Source of the DNA: Atopsyche davidsoni
Taxonomy: Eukaryota > Arthropoda > Insecta > Trichoptera > Hydrobiosidae
Direction of reading: 5' to 3'
Assembly: GCA_022113835.1 (NCBI GenBank)
Contig: JAILWY010000010.1
Location: 10,423,501 to 10,487,500 of the forward strand
Length of the DNA stretch: 64,000 bases
Shown: piece after piece, positions 51,053 through 63,700 of the stretch
Position numbering within the stretch: the first letter of the stretch is position 1
Layout of the letters: each line of letters begins with the position of its first letter
The notes under the pieces: generated by a model
Database searches by the model: none
What the model was told of the DNA's origin: nothing
What the model saw: the letters and a program-made list of their open reading frames with translations, nothing else
Program-made: the position numbers and the translations under genes

Positions 51053-52081
51053 CATAGGTTCCCAACGGGGGCGCTACCGCCCCCCCAGTGGGCGCTGGAG
51101 CTTTCCAAGGGGGCGGTGGCGGGTCCAAGGGAAAATTGGGGGCGTTATGAAGTACCTCTATTGTATTTTTATAAAAAAATATTTTATCTAGCGTCAAAAA
51201 TGTGTTTATCTTATTATTATGGCCTAAATTTCAACCGTTAAAATCTCTAGCTAGTTTTATAATTATTAATATACGAATCTAGAATGACTTTCAATCATAT
51301 TTATTAGCTTTTATTAAACCCTGTACAGATATCGCTTTAAATTCCACAAATAAACAAGTACAGTGTGTCCAAACAGAGTATCGGGTATTTGTTAGTTCGT
51401 CAAAATGATCGTCTTTATCCATCCGAAAGCGAAGCCAAGCGTTGAACATTAAAAAATCGTCTTTGCATTCGATTTTAAAGAAAGATTTGCATTTAAAGCG
51501 TATAAAATTCAATTGGTGCAAGAATTGAAGGATACGGACTACGCAAATCGCTTGAATTTTGCGAACGAAATGCTGCGGCGATTCAACAATTTTCAATCTT
51601 CGTTCCAGATTAGAAGAGTGCCAGCCGCGTAACGGTCACCATTTGGATAACATCATCTTTTCGAAATAATTTTCAATTTTGTATTCTTATAATCAACAAT
51701 AAAAAAAAAAACTTGATTACTAGTAGTTTTTGTTTTACTGAATTAACAAATACCCGATGCTCTGTTTGGACACCTGTATAAGCTAATTGATTCGGTTTAG
51801 GGCTATGCAAGTTGGTAAGCAAAGACGTGATTTACGCAATCATGCATGTTTCGACAAAAATACGTGAACTTGTAATAACCTGAGTGCAGAATAAGTGTAT
51901 ATAAAAAAAGAGAGAAAGAGAGAGAGAGCGAGATTGAGAGAACTAATTTTTAATTTGTGATTGTTAATAAATATTATACAGAAATAAAATTGGTTTAATT
52001 ATAACTGTTATGTCAAAGGGGGCGTTGGAATTTTTTTTAATGTCAAGGAGGCGGTGGTCAATAAAAGGTTGGGAACTTATG
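51053..52081. mobile_element. hAT-type non-autonomous element with 8-bp target duplication
   Basis: The direct repeat CTCTAAAT flanks the element exactly (51045-51052 and 52082-52089). The ends are inverted: CATAGGTTCCCAACG at the left and CATAAGTTCCCAACC when the right is reverse-complemented. Near each end are GGGGGCG-rich words. The 8-bp duplication and the CA-type ends with TTCCCAA fit the hAT superfamily. No transposase is encoded. Another transposon is inserted inside it, and a short (GA)n run lies near 51911-51930. Confidence 0.85.
51361..51776 (-). mobile_element. Tc1/mariner-superfamily-like element nested in the hAT element
   Basis: TA stands at both edges (51359-51360 and 51777-51778). 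Inverted ends of about 37 bp contain GTGTCCAAACAGAG and ATCGGGTATTTGTTA; they differ by one indel and two substitutions. A minus-strand frame (51291-51596) resembles the linker between the helix-turn-helix and catalytic domains of a Tc1-type transposase, with no catalytic core. At 416 bp it is an internally deleted, non-autonomous copy. The coding resemblance is weak and the family is uncertain. Confidence 0.65.
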
Positions 52082-52448
52082 CTCTAAATCAATATCAAAT
52101 AATTGTTTTGTTATTAAAATTGAGCAAGCAAAGCATTTTAGACGTTTTTAGTTTATTGTTTTCAAAAAAGCTAAAACGTCTCCATATTCGTAATTTTTTG
52201 TCATAATACTAACTTGTTCTTAAGTTTATTTTATTTATTTAAAAGACTTATTAGACCATTTATTTAATTTAATAGACCAAAACTCAAGAAGTTGAATATA
52301 AAAAAAATCACAAAGCTTATAATAATTAAACAAACATTTATAAAATGGTACAACATAAAAATGTATTTACAACGCGTAGAAAAGACCGTGGCAAAAATTC
52401 ACATATACATTGTATTTGCTGTAAAAATGTCAATGTCATCATTTAAAC

Positions 52449-53037
52449 CATAGTTTCCTAAACTATTTTGTCCCGTCGACCCCTTGTCGAGTTTTCCTGT
52501 TTTTCGTCGATCCCTTGCCTTGGTAAAATTGAATTTTTACAAATTCATCAACTTCAAACATATTTTTGACATCTTATATAGAACAACTCACTTTCATAGG
52601 GTTAACTGTACAGTGGGTTTAAAAATGAAAAAGTTAAAATACATGTAAAGTTAATTATACCTTTATTAATTAAAAACACACAAAATGCAAATATAGTAAC
52701 ATTCAGAATATCAATATTTTTGACAGAGAATATTTGGTGGAATTCCATTTTAATATCTTAAATATAATTAAACACATTAATTAAAAATATACAAAATACT
52801 TCTACGCTTCAGGGTTTCGATTCGTCACAAAGTACACATAGGTACAATCTGTGTTCGGTGCGTTATGACATTTACGAAATATCTAAATTTTGGTGATGAC
52901 CTGCTTAAATGGGATCTACTCTCGTAGACCCCCATTTACAGTTCATGGACTCCCAATTTTATTTTTCGCTGTCATCGACCCCTTGCAGGGTGAAATCGAC
53001 CCCTGGGGGTCGAAATTGACCACTTTGGGAACCTCTG
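52449..53037. mobile_element. second hAT-type non-autonomous element with 8-bp target duplication
   Basis: The direct repeat ATTTAAAC flanks it exactly (52441-52448 and 53038-53045). Ends are inverted and diverged: CATAGTTTCCTAAACT at the left, CAGAGGTTCCCAAAGTGG for the reverse-complemented right. Subterminal TCGACCCCTTG words repeat at both ends. No ORF is seen. A fragment of the palindromic repeat family lies inside at 52722-52775. It is only 360 bp from the other hAT element but has different ends. Confidence 0.82.
52722..52775 (+). repeat. fragment of the palindromic repeat family
   Basis: Matches the outer end of the element at 48471: TTTTGACAGAGAATATTTGG followed by TGGAATTCCATTTTAATAT. 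Only this end is present, lying within the second hAT element. Confidence 0.6.
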
Positions 53038-53045
53038 ATTTAAAC

Positions 53046-56000
53046 GAATAGCGATTCTCCATTCAGAGAACTTCAAGACATTCGTACGATTTGAAGGAGG
53101 GAAAAAGAGCATCTAACGTCTCCGGTTAAAGTCCACAACTCGGAATACACAAAGTTGATATAATCGAGAACTAGAGGAACATTCACAACTCCGTCTAACC
53201 TTTTTTTAGAAATTTCTCTGAGAGCAATAACTCTTTGATTTTTTAATGACAGATACCCTGTCATCCCCAAAACGAATTCTGAAGAAAATTAGTGTTACTA
53301 AACACCATATAGATGTATAGTAAATATAAAAACCTAATGAATATCCTATATTATTTTTCAATAGAATTTTTCAAAGTCATAATAAGACTCATACGGCTCC
53401 CAAACAAAACATCCTGTCTCAATTCCAGATTCTAAAGAATCTTTATTATTTCTTATTAAAATGAACAGTTTTGATAAAACTATCATTCTTAGACGGTCTG
53501 ACACGAGAAAACACAACCGACCGATAGTCGTTTAGTACATCTTTATCCAATTTTTGGTATTTTTTTTTTTTGATAAAAGCCAAAACAGTTGGACGAGTGT
53601 GCACACACGTTACAATTTATCGATATGATGTGCTGTCCCGTGTATTTTGTCTGGCAGATAACATTTATTTACATCCATTGTTCATCTGTGGTTTAATCGA
53701 CATTACCTGCACATTAGTAACAAAGTGTTTATTTTATTTAAGTGTTTGCTTTGTATGGATATGTACAGTATAGATATGTCTGAATGAAATCTGAGTTAAC
53801 CTGTACTGCAGACGTTCCTATCGTAAAAATCGTGACAATCTAGTTTCTGGAGTAACCTTAATTTTATGGTGGCTAGAATTCTTTCATGCCCTATTTTAGT
53901 TTAACCAACAAATACTTTTTTATCGTAGTCTTGTTAGACTGCGATATACATTTTAAAACATGGGAATATAATGTTGTTTACAGTAGTGACTTTTACTGTA
54001 GATTTATCAAATACAATTTGCGTTAACCTTATTGATATTGGATTTTTAAATTCGGTGGTATTAATCTAAATTTGACATAATATAAATTTCCTAATTTTCC
54101 TAAAAACTCCTTTTTTTTTTCTTTTGCTACCGAAAAATTAAACTGAATAAGTTTTACTCTTGAATATCATATTTTTTAGACACTAAGTGTAAATAGTGTT
54201 AGTTTTAAGTATATCTTTGTCATATCCTTTTAAAACCACAAAATAGGCAATTGTATTTTTTAAATTCAATCTTAGTTTTCATATTTCTTATAGCAACGCT
54301 GACTTTAAATATGGTATATGTTATTGTCATAATTTCTATTTTAAATAAATTAATAATTTATTTAAAACAAATTCACCGAATATTTCAGTACAATTAAATT
54401 ATTGTTTTTCAAACCAATACTTTTTACTCTTTTGGTATGAATTTAATCTTTTAAAATATATAATGTCTATTATTATTATTATATATATAAAATTTAAGTG
54501 TGTAGTAAAAGTATACTTTCATTCAAGTTCTGTATTTTGGTTTATCACTATAGATTAGATGCACTCCATCATTGTCCGACGATTGGTTCTCATCCCGTTA
54601 TAATATGACAGTAAATAAATAAAAAAGGACTTACTCTCTGGATTTATTGAACCTCCTATCGATTTCTAGTAATAGTAATTAATTATTAGATTAAAAAATT
54701 GACATATCTATAAATAAATTATTAGTTTTTTGGGTTAGGTAAGGTTAGGTTAGGAAATATCTACAAATAAGTTACTAATTTTTTGGGCCGATAGCGAAAG
54801 TGAATCAATATATCCTGAAAATACCTACAGTAACGGAAACGTTGGGACTAGCGCTCACCGAAATGGAGAGTATGACCGTATCTCTTTTTTATAGTATACA
54901 AAGCAATCGTTAGAGAAGTTAGGAAACATATCAATCAAGATAATTAACATTGAGTTAACAAACGAAGTTTATTGGATTGCTGGGGAAATAGAATTCACGG
55001 TTCTACTTTACCCTACAGTGTAGTAACAAGAGCGATATAAGGGTTTCGCTAAAAGATTCCTGATAGTTATGACTTATGTGTAGTTGGTGGATTATAGAAC
55101 GTTAGCTGTAATATTTCTGTTGGACGATTTCTCCGCGCGTTATTTAATAGTGCACAAACTGGAAACGAAATCGACCACTGAAAAAATATCCTATTTGAAA
55201 TCGGAAAACTCGAGTATAAAATGAGATATGATATTTGATTATGAACGATGAGATCCTTATTGAATTTCAAATCAAAGTGGTAGGTGTGTGTATTTTTATG
55301 TTATAAAGAGGAAATAATATTTGAAAAGTTTCTTAAGGTTGAAGGGTTTTTTAAAAGTTGTTACTCAAAAAATGTAAAATCTTCTTTAATATAGGTATTT
55401 TTATAATTTTACTTATAAGGCACAAAATGTATACATTAATAATATTTTTATAAATTTTTTGTTTCTAAGTATGTTACTTCCTCGTGGAATATTGAATAAT
55501 TAAGAAAGGATTCATTCATCGCAAACATCGCCAATATTGTTACTTAACAGACTTTCTACTCACAGTTGTGGAGATAAGAAAATAATCAGATAACATTTAC
55601 AATAAATCGATAAATATCATAAGTCTGCTGCATATTTAAGTTTATCTTATTACATGAGATCACTTGGCATCCGGTTTTAGTTTTGGATAATTTGTAATTT
55701 GTAATTTGTAATAACGGCTTGCAGATAGGGATTATGTTTATTGTCCTGTAAAATATTAGTAAATGTATAATATTAAATGTTCAATGCCATTTAACCTTGG
55801 CAATTTTTAAAACTTATTTAAATGTTTTTAAATCAGTTACCCATAGAATTGAGAAAAAAGTCTACATTAAAATTTTACGGGTTTGTTAGAAAATTTATAT
55901 TTGTTGATATTTTTATATCAATATACGTAATAATAATACAAATCATCTACGATCAAACTAAAATACACGTGTTAAACTATATCGGATGCGATCTTTCAGC

Positions 56001-56137
56001 CGAAACGCCGTGTCAAATGCTTAGACATTATTCTGTAAAAGAAATGATCTTTTTTTTAACATTTGCAGTAGTCCGGAACTTCGTTTCTCGAATATAATTG
56101 AATAAAATGTATTGATGTTTGTTTGACTGTGTTGCAG
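53046..56137 (+). other. intron upstream of the exon at 56138
   Basis: AT-rich. It holds the duplicated telomere-like segment at 54704-54787. The rest shows no exon or transposon edge. Confidence 0.4.
54704..54787. repeat. direct duplication around TTAGG-like units
   Basis: Two imperfect 31-bp copies (54704-54734 and 54757-54787), sharing ATATCTA, AAATAA and TTTTTTGGG, flank GGTTAGGTAAGGTTAGGTTAGG. TTAGG is the insect telomere unit, but three units can arise by chance. Confidence 0.45.
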
Positions 56138-56265
56138 GGGCGCTGCCGGAGGGTGGGCGCGGGCGCGTGGCGCGGCGCGACGACCCCCGCCGCCACACCC
56201 TGGGCGGAGACCTGCTGCGCTCCGCACCGCCTCACAGCGCGCTCATCCGCGGCATGGACGTCGAG
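56138..56265 (+). CDS. 128-nt internal coding exon of the large gene
   Basis: A GTTGCAG acceptor and GTAAGTG donor bound an exon entered in phase 1 and left in phase 0. In that frame it reads GALPEGG, RVARRDDPRRHTLGGDLLR and ALIRGMDVE, with strong GC bias. It fits after the microexon, or directly after either first exon. An Arg-rich segment with a TLGG motif is present; no domain is recognisable. The next exon must start in phase 0 and is not found in the remaining 7.7 kb, so the gene continues past the window. Confidence 0.75.
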
Positions 56266-58212
56266 GTAAGTGTTGCGCCAGCTTCTCAAAACTCGTGTCG
56301 AGTGGCCGACCACTACCGATGAACCGAAACTCAAGCTGTCTTTATTATATCGATTAATATTGCAGAAGTGCGTTTATTCTCTGTGTTCGCGAAAGAGGAA
56401 ATTTCACTAAATGTTCCAACTCTTTGGGATGCGTTTGTTCGTTTGGGAGGCTATAGACTGAACGGCCTAGATTTACAGTAATGCAGACGAGTATGAATAT
56501 TATTATTGTTGTGCAAGAATTAATTTTGGATCTTTAATAAAGCATCTTTGTAATTTTTACATATACATTATTGACGCTTACTGACGGTTTTTAATTATTT
56601 TCACGCACTTTGAAGATTTTGCATATATTTATTATTTTTAATAACAGCATATTTTTGAAGTTTTAAAGTATGTTCTGATAAATGTGTCCAAGAATGTTGT
56701 GTTTTAAAATATAAATTTTCATTAAAAAAAATAATTGGTTTTCACGATGTCGATGACTTGAGCAAATACACCAGACGTTGCTCAAGCCAGCTACCGAGCG
56801 TCGGCAGAGTATATTTTATGCAACGTCCAGGCCTGATCGTGTTTTAGAATCGTTTTCCCGTATGGCAGATGAATTCAATACTCAAACTAGACCAGGGCAG
56901 GAAACGGTTCGTGATAATATTTTTAATTTGTTAGGTTAATTATTATTTCATATAACGTCCGTCTTACTGCAGTCAAGTATGGAATGTTGAATAAATTTGG
57001 ATTTGTATCCGTAGTGTTTGTTATTAAAATAATATAAATAAAATTAATATTTAATAAGGAACGTTCTTTTCCTTTGACCCTACCTATAATTTGAATCACT
57101 CTTCCGCCCCGATCCGAATCTAGTGTATCGTGGTTATTTAGTATTTGTTAACATGTAAGGATCTTAAAATGGATTATCAATAGTTATATCGCAAAAAATC
57201 GAATAAGGATCTTAAACAAAACTTGATCGAATGAGGAACTAATTGCTTAAAATGCTATACTTGTATTTGGTCAATGAACATTTAAGTTGTTTACACGTTT
57301 AAATTATAATATAATCAATATCAAACCACTTTATTGAAACAGAGAGTCTTTCCGTATCGGCGTTTTGGCGTAAATTAAAAAAGAAAGAGATTATACTTTG
57401 GCACTTTCAGGGAAATAAAATGGTGATTATCGAGTGACGCTTGGGACTCTATACAGCGTGTATATAACAGCGTGCTGCCTGCCGACTGCAGGCAACGGAT
57501 ATATGTACTATTATGAATGACAATTTTCTTAAGACTAGTTTTTAATTATTTAGTTAAGTAATTTTCTAATATGTAATAAAAAAGTCCAGTTCAAATATTG
57601 GTAATTTGAGTGTTAACTGGCATACGAGATATATAATATAAGGGATTTAAAAATTATTTAAAAAACAATAAGGTTACATTTTACTTATTGGGAATATTCA
57701 GTGTGATTCGAAATTGATTTTATGGACAGATGGTTCGAAAAGTTATGCGCTGTAAAGATAATAATTTGAACATTGTCACACCAGTAAACATGTTATTTGA
57801 ATTGGTTGACGATGGCAGCTAGTCGGGTCAGTTGGCGCTTTGGCACCAATTTGGTCCGATTCGGCGGGAGTGAATCTCGATATTTGGGTCTAATATGGAT
57901 CATTTATCACACTTAACATTTTTTTTCTATTTTAGATAATGTGTTAAATTTAAAAAAAAATAACTTTGAAGATTCGATGTGATTTTTTTAAGGGTTGATA
58001 CCAATAATCTAACCAACCACATAAATCTTCATAAATCATAAAACATTTCTCAAAATGTATAAGTGAATTTTCTATAATATTTTCGTGATGATTATTTGAA
58101 CACTTGTTGTTTGGAACAAAATCAGACGCTAACTAATTAATGATTTCCAGTCGCGCTCTCTCTTGTAAACAAAACAACTTTGAATTTTTTTCCATTATTT
58201 GCTAGTTTAAAA
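56266..58212 (+). other. intronic sequence
   Basis: AT-rich. Balanced patches at about 56750-56900 and 57340-57500 may be regulatory. No exon seen. Confidence 0.4.
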
Positions 58213-58480
58213 TTAATATTTTAAATAAAATACTTGAGTGATTTTTCCATGTGTTAATTTTTATTGGTGACCGGTTTCGCCAACCTTTCACTTTGGAATT
58301 ATCAAACTGAGTGAGGATTTTTAAAAGAACAAGCAATTAAGTGAACAATTGTTGAAGGGAAAGGTATTGGTTGTTAGAGAGAGACAGATGTATTTATTGT
58401 CAGGTGGTAAAGGGTTATCACTCAAGTATTTTATTTAAAATATTAAAATGAAATTCCAACAAGTACTCTCTGTCAAAAAT
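58213..58480. repeat. palindromic foldback/MITE element, copy 2 (deleted right arm)
   Basis: The left arm (58213-58300) carries AAATAAAATACTTGAGTGA, then TTATTGGTGACCGGTTTCGC and CAACCTTTCAC. The right side (about 58415-58479) keeps CTCAAGTATTTTATTTAAAA and the outer AAGTACTCTCTGTCAAAA, but lacks the inner hairpin arm. About 110 bp of unrelated sequence lies between. Confidence 0.7.
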
Positions 58481-60049
58481 TATGAATAGTTTAAAATTAG
58501 ATGTCAATTCATAGATTTTTCCATTAAATTTTTTAAATATCTCAAAATTAGACCCATATCAGTATATAATATAAATATATACATATACACACATTCACGT
58601 TATTATTATTACATATTTCTGGTTTATTTCCATTAGATTACATTGCACAGTTAAAGAATAGTTAGTGGAGTACTCGAATAAAGTGGATGTCAGCGCCAGT
58701 GCAGGGTGCCACTCGATAAAGTTGTTAAAATGCGCTCGGGTCCTGAATCAATTTCCCGATCGAAGCTTCAAGCTGGTACAAGTCTCGAGAGCACAGAATA
58801 TGTTAAGTCTAGAATACTTCGTTGGTCTAAGGTTAGCTTAAGTACATAATACCTGTTTTATGTTTAAAAAAATAAAAACAATTAGTTGACAAATTTTTAA
58901 TACAACGATTTGATTTCAACTCGTAAAATAGGAAGTTTTCAAAATAAGGCTTGCGTTCATACAATATTCTTATTGGTAAAAATCTTTTTCAATTTATGTT
59001 GTCATGTAGTGAGAAGTACATATTTATAATTTTCACAAGTCAATTGGAAATTTCTGATCGTCATACAAAGAATTTAGATATTATTAAACTATATTTTGAC
59101 TATTTTGAATATCATGCTGTCTCATTAAATTTATGTAATTTATCACATAATCATAACATGTTTTTAAGATTTTTGTGTACCTTTGAAAAAATATGAATTT
59201 GCTCCATGGTTTTTTTTAATAATAAATAAAATAAGTTTAATTCGTTTTTTGTAGTTTTTCAACACATTTTTTTCTACGGTCAATTTATAAAATGCAAGTA
59301 ATAAAAATAGCAATTAAAAAAATCCGCACAAAATAATTCATGATTTGTCGGCTGAGCAGTTGCATCCATTCACTTTTGACCGAGAGGTTTCAGATTCCTC
59401 TTCTTGTCTTGCCTTATTTTGTCATAACTTTATGAGATTATGTTTTGTTTATTTTGATTTGATGAATGACAGTTTTTATCGATATTGATTTAACGAATTT
59501 TTGAAAGACGTATAAATTTAGAATAGAAAATAAATTTATAATACATATATTTTTAAGTTTGGCTGTTGTACAAAAATGATCTCAAATTATCGTGATATTT
59601 AATATTTAATTTTCAGATTTCTTTGCTTATCCCTGACGATTAATATTATTTCTAAATTGAAATACGTAATATATGCGAGCTGTTCTGTATGTGCTCACTT
59701 TGTCTAAGTGGGAGCGTGAGATACTCAGATTTGATCCTGTAATTACCCAAAAGTTAGTTATTGTCCATATACTTTTGAAGTGTTTATTTAATACCAAAAT
59801 ACAAGCATTTTAGTTTTAAAATGACGTTACGAACCTATTACATAATTTAATTGCACTATTTGTGTTTAAATCTCGTTTTTAATAAGTAATGAAAATAACA
59901 TGCTGCTTTAATTTACAACAACATCTTCGATCCTTTAACCGTCTGATTCGAAGACTAAAATATGTAAAATAACTGGTTTACATGTATATTTATAAATATC
60001 TATCGACATCCCTCACCTGCGAAGTCTCATAAAACAGATTTCACATTAC
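58481..60049 (+). other. intronic sequence
   Basis: AT-rich; a mixed-composition patch at about 58670-58800. A tRNA-like remnant is listed separately. No exon. Confidence 0.4.
59345..59410 (+). repeat. degenerate tRNA-like segment
   Basis: A D-arm-like GGCTGAGCAGTTG and a T-arm-like hairpin GAGG, TTTCAGATT, CCTC are in tRNA order. Probably a SINE head remnant. A similar weak remnant occurs on the minus strand near 62331-62400. Confidence 0.3.
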
Positions 60050-60376
60050 ATGGGACCATTTTTACCGAACTATTTACACTATTAGTAGAGGTAGCGCGTC
60101 CTTTTTGTTTACGCACGTGCCCACGGTACTAGTAGTTGATTATGGTCCTGTCGACACTTGCGAGTACACTTCAGTACTGCTCGGGACGTCGCCGCGTGCC
60201 CTGCGCTCCGCGCGAGTCCGCCGCGCTCCGCCGCTCTCGCCGCTCACCGCCGCTCTCCGCCGCTCTCCGCCGCTCGCCGCCGGGAGATACTGATTTCCGA
60301 TTTTTGATGTGTTATTTCGTTTCATATTAAAAAGTGCTTTGAAAATACATTTGTAAGAGAAATAATTTTCATTAAA
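60050..60376 (+). promoter_or_regulatory. GC-rich promoter and leader of the nested ORF
   Basis: A TCAGT initiator-like motif at about 60170 precedes a strongly CpG-rich leader with a 10-bp tandem repeat, unit CGCTCTCCGC, about six imperfect copies at 60221-60281. The island ends at the ORF's upstream side, which supports a separate transcription start here. Confidence 0.45.
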
Positions 60377-60760
60377 ATGGCCGGGTCGAGTTTTCCAAGA
60401 CGCGGTGTGATACCAAAACAATACACCAAAGAAATGGCCGATTTGGCAAATTTCGCTGTCGAGTGCGAAAACCACAGTCATATTTTCGTTCAACCTCGGC
60501 CTTCGGCGCCGCCGCTCCAGAAATCGGATCTCGAGCGAGATTTCTATGGTAACGTGCATCGGTTTCCCGGCAAGAACAAACCAATCAACATCAATTTTCT
60601 CCTGACCGAGCAGGGCCCCAACTGGAGGCCTCCTCCTATCGGGCGCCCGCGTCTTCTTCCGCAGCCGCCCTTCTTTACCCCGAGGATGTTATTCCTGCCT
60701 CTGAAGCCGCCGAAAATCCCAGAGCGGCCCACGCACTTAGATTTAAAGGTCTGCCTCTAA
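60377..60760 (+). CDS. unrecognised 127-residue protein, apparently intronless and nested
   Basis: ATG at 60377 sits in good context (A at -3, G at +4) and the frame runs to TAA at 60758-60760. Third codon positions are strongly GC-biased while the surroundings are AT-rich, which supports real coding. The N-terminal half is mixed and charged (MAGSSFPRRG, MADLANFAVE); the middle has a Phe/Gly/Asn segment (DFYGNVHRFPGKNK); the C-terminal third is proline-rich with Phe and Leu (residues about 86-120). There is no signal peptide or membrane segment. An AATAAA at 61040-61045 lies about 280 nt beyond the stop. It lies in the last visible intron of the large gene. It might instead be a further alternative first exon using a GTAACG donor after 60548, but that donor is in phase 1 whereas the next exon should be entered in phase 0. 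Function unknown. Confidence 0.65.
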   Translation: MAGSSFPRRGVIPKQYTKEMADLANFAVECENHSHIFVQPRPSAPPLQKSDLERDFYGNVHRFPGKNKPININFLLTEQGPNWRPPPIGRPRLLPQPPFFTPRMLFLPLKPPKIPERPTHLDLKVCL

Positions 60761-63700
60761 GCACTTTTGAGTAAAACGTGAACTATTTTTATATTTTTTC
60801 TTTTATTTAAAGAAAATAATATCATTATGGAATTTTACCTACTGCTTTATGTCAAAAGTATTGAATATACTGAAAACTGTTCACGGATTACTCAACCCTT
60901 TCATGTAAAACGTGCAATTTAAATATTTATTTTGTCTATTAATATGATCATGATTTATTTATTTTACATTTTAAATATGAATCTAGACAAATATAAATGA
61001 AATTGTTTAATTTTTAAAAATTATGTTTGGATTTCGAAAAATAAACCTTTTTACTAAAACAATATGACCGATTCATGGCTCCTCTGTATAAATTGAGAAT
61101 TCAAATTTTGAACGAGTGCAATCAATTGTGATTCTTGTCAATATTATGGTTATTCGTCATTTTTATGTCGTCTAAAGTATTTAATACGTCTTCGTGGATC
61201 ACGGCTAACGAGTGCGACGACTGTCCCGACCTACACCAAGTACACATTCAGAAATTTCCCCAGTGGCTAGACGCAGTTCGTTGAACACTATATTTGCATC
61301 ATTATATCGATTTATTTATTTTAACACACAAGTAATATTATTTTGTAAAAATTCATAAGTTTAAAAGTAAAATATTTATAAAATGAAACAAGCCGCTTCT
61401 TATAATGTTACTGTAATGCAAATGTAACTCTAATGTCAGTAAATCTTTGAAAAAAAAAAATTTCCCTACCTAGAAATACTTTTTGAAGAATGATTTGCAA
61501 AATGCACTTGGATGTTTCACTGGTAGTTAAAAAAACGGCTATGCTATCATTCTAATTAATTATATCATGTGAAAACATACGTAAAAAAAGCCAAACGATG
61601 TTGAGTTTAATTTTATTTCATAATATGATTAACAACATGTGTACGTGTAAACTATAGTTATAAATATTTTACACAGGTTGATGCTACGCTTTGGTTTTTC
61701 TCGGTTTATTTTATGCAGGAAAATTGCAATATAACCTCTCTGCGATACCGAAAATAGCGAGCATGTAATAATCTAATTTTGTTTGCAGCGAGCAACGTTT
61801 TTGGGATGCACTTTTGTGTTCAATTAAGCTTTGCCGTGGCCATAATGAAATGATGGACGCCGGCTCGCCGCTAGTGATACTGGGAGAATTTCGCGCCGAA
61901 CAAAATGTCGCTCCAAAGAGCGGACGCTCACAATTGGCTTTGCTTGCGCCTTGTTACATAGCAACACTTTCCCGCAGAATTTCAAACTAACTCAATTGAT
62001 TAATTAACGTTTGCTTCCGACCCAGCTTGTAACTTTTCAAACGCTCGCACGGACGGCCGGGAAGACAATGCCGACGCCGCGGCGGATAATTGCACGGATG
62101 GTACCACGTTGGCTTAATATATGAATATTTATATATTTTTTTTGTCAACTCGTCGCTTCAATGTTTTATTTGATAATAATTCTTTATAGTCTTTTTAAAA
62201 ACATTTAATATGATATTAATTCATTACAGTTCAACGTAGCTTTATTCTGATCAGTAGAAAATATTATCTAACTCGCAGATTACCAACACATATGATTGGG
62301 CGAGATATAAAGTTAAATCTTTTTGTTGGAGTGCAGGCGGGATTTCAATCCGTACACCTGGATTTTCCGCTTGCCAGTCAGTTCATCTACCGTATACCTG
62401 TAATTTTAATACAATATTAGGCGATATTTATGTACGTGAAACTAAAGAACTAAATGCTAAATTTTGGAAAGATTTATGGATTTATATGTTTAGTGAAAGT
62501 CGTTATAGGCCAAATATTAAAACATTTCGATTGAAGCGTATATTTTTTACTACACACTTGTAATTACTAAATATCTGGAGACCTGTGAAGAAGCCAATCA
62601 TTTTGTATTGGGTGTAACCGAGAAATTCGTCTCGACCCTTGTCTGTTTCCGGAAATGTAGTCACAGCAAGCACACGCGGAGAAACATCCCCGTCTATTGA
62701 TTTCGCAATGTTACAACTTGCAACCGAGCAGAAGGGTCGGGTAATGAAAGTATTGCGATGTGAAGTGCACTCGTCTGATGGATCTCGACGCTCAGCTCCC
62801 AAGCTCTGGGGTTGTTTCATACGATCTAAATTCACATAAGTTTGTTTTACCAAGGCCCATCGGAATCACTCATAATTATATTATTTGTGCTATACTAAAT
62901 TTAATCAAAACCCAATCGCAAATTCAAAGTAGTATTTTAGACTTCAAAGCTACGATCGCAAATACAGATTTGTGCAATAAGTGTTTTTCTTTTAGTTAAC
63001 GTATATTTTTATAAATATCTAACAAACTTTATTTTGCAATATAATAAGTTTTTAACAAACCAATACGATGTGTTAAAAGCAATTTTTAACCATTAAATTA
63101 AGTAGTCTTTAGAATATTTTACTCATTAAATAAATAATATATATTTATGAGTTATCGAAGGGACTATATGTGATCAATATAGTATATTGGTTAGGCATAT
63201 TTTCTAGTCAGTAATTTTGAGTCAGATTAATAACAGGAAAATTATACTTTCATACAGGTTTAATCCGAGAAAGGAAGTACATTTGCGATAAATCGGAGGG
63301 TTCCGCCGTCACTTTCCTATCAATATTCAGTATAATGACGTGAAAATTATTGGGAATCGACCGTCCTGGGAACGGAGCGCTCAGTCGGGGCGGAGTCAAC
63401 GGGTAATTATCCCTTTTGGAACATACCGAGTTGTATACTTTAAGGGACTGCAATTACTTCTACGACTACTACAGAAATAATATTCACTTACGGTAAAAAA
63501 AATTTATGATGAACTAGACTTTTTAGGTTTACAGAAATCATTATTCCATAATATTATTGTTTATTCGATATAAATAAAGACGCAGGTTGCGAAAGTAGAA
63601 TTCTACGATTACATTTATATTTATGTGTAATCTTTTGAATCTTGTCTGCATCTTCTGAATTCATTACTTTTGAGAGATTTCGGTTTTGTTTTTTGTACAT

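Noticed and set aside
62503..62853. 116-codon minus-strand ORF
   Set aside because: Its composition is mixed, no family is recognisable, and it overlaps a likely regulatory block; the evidence is too weak to call a gene.
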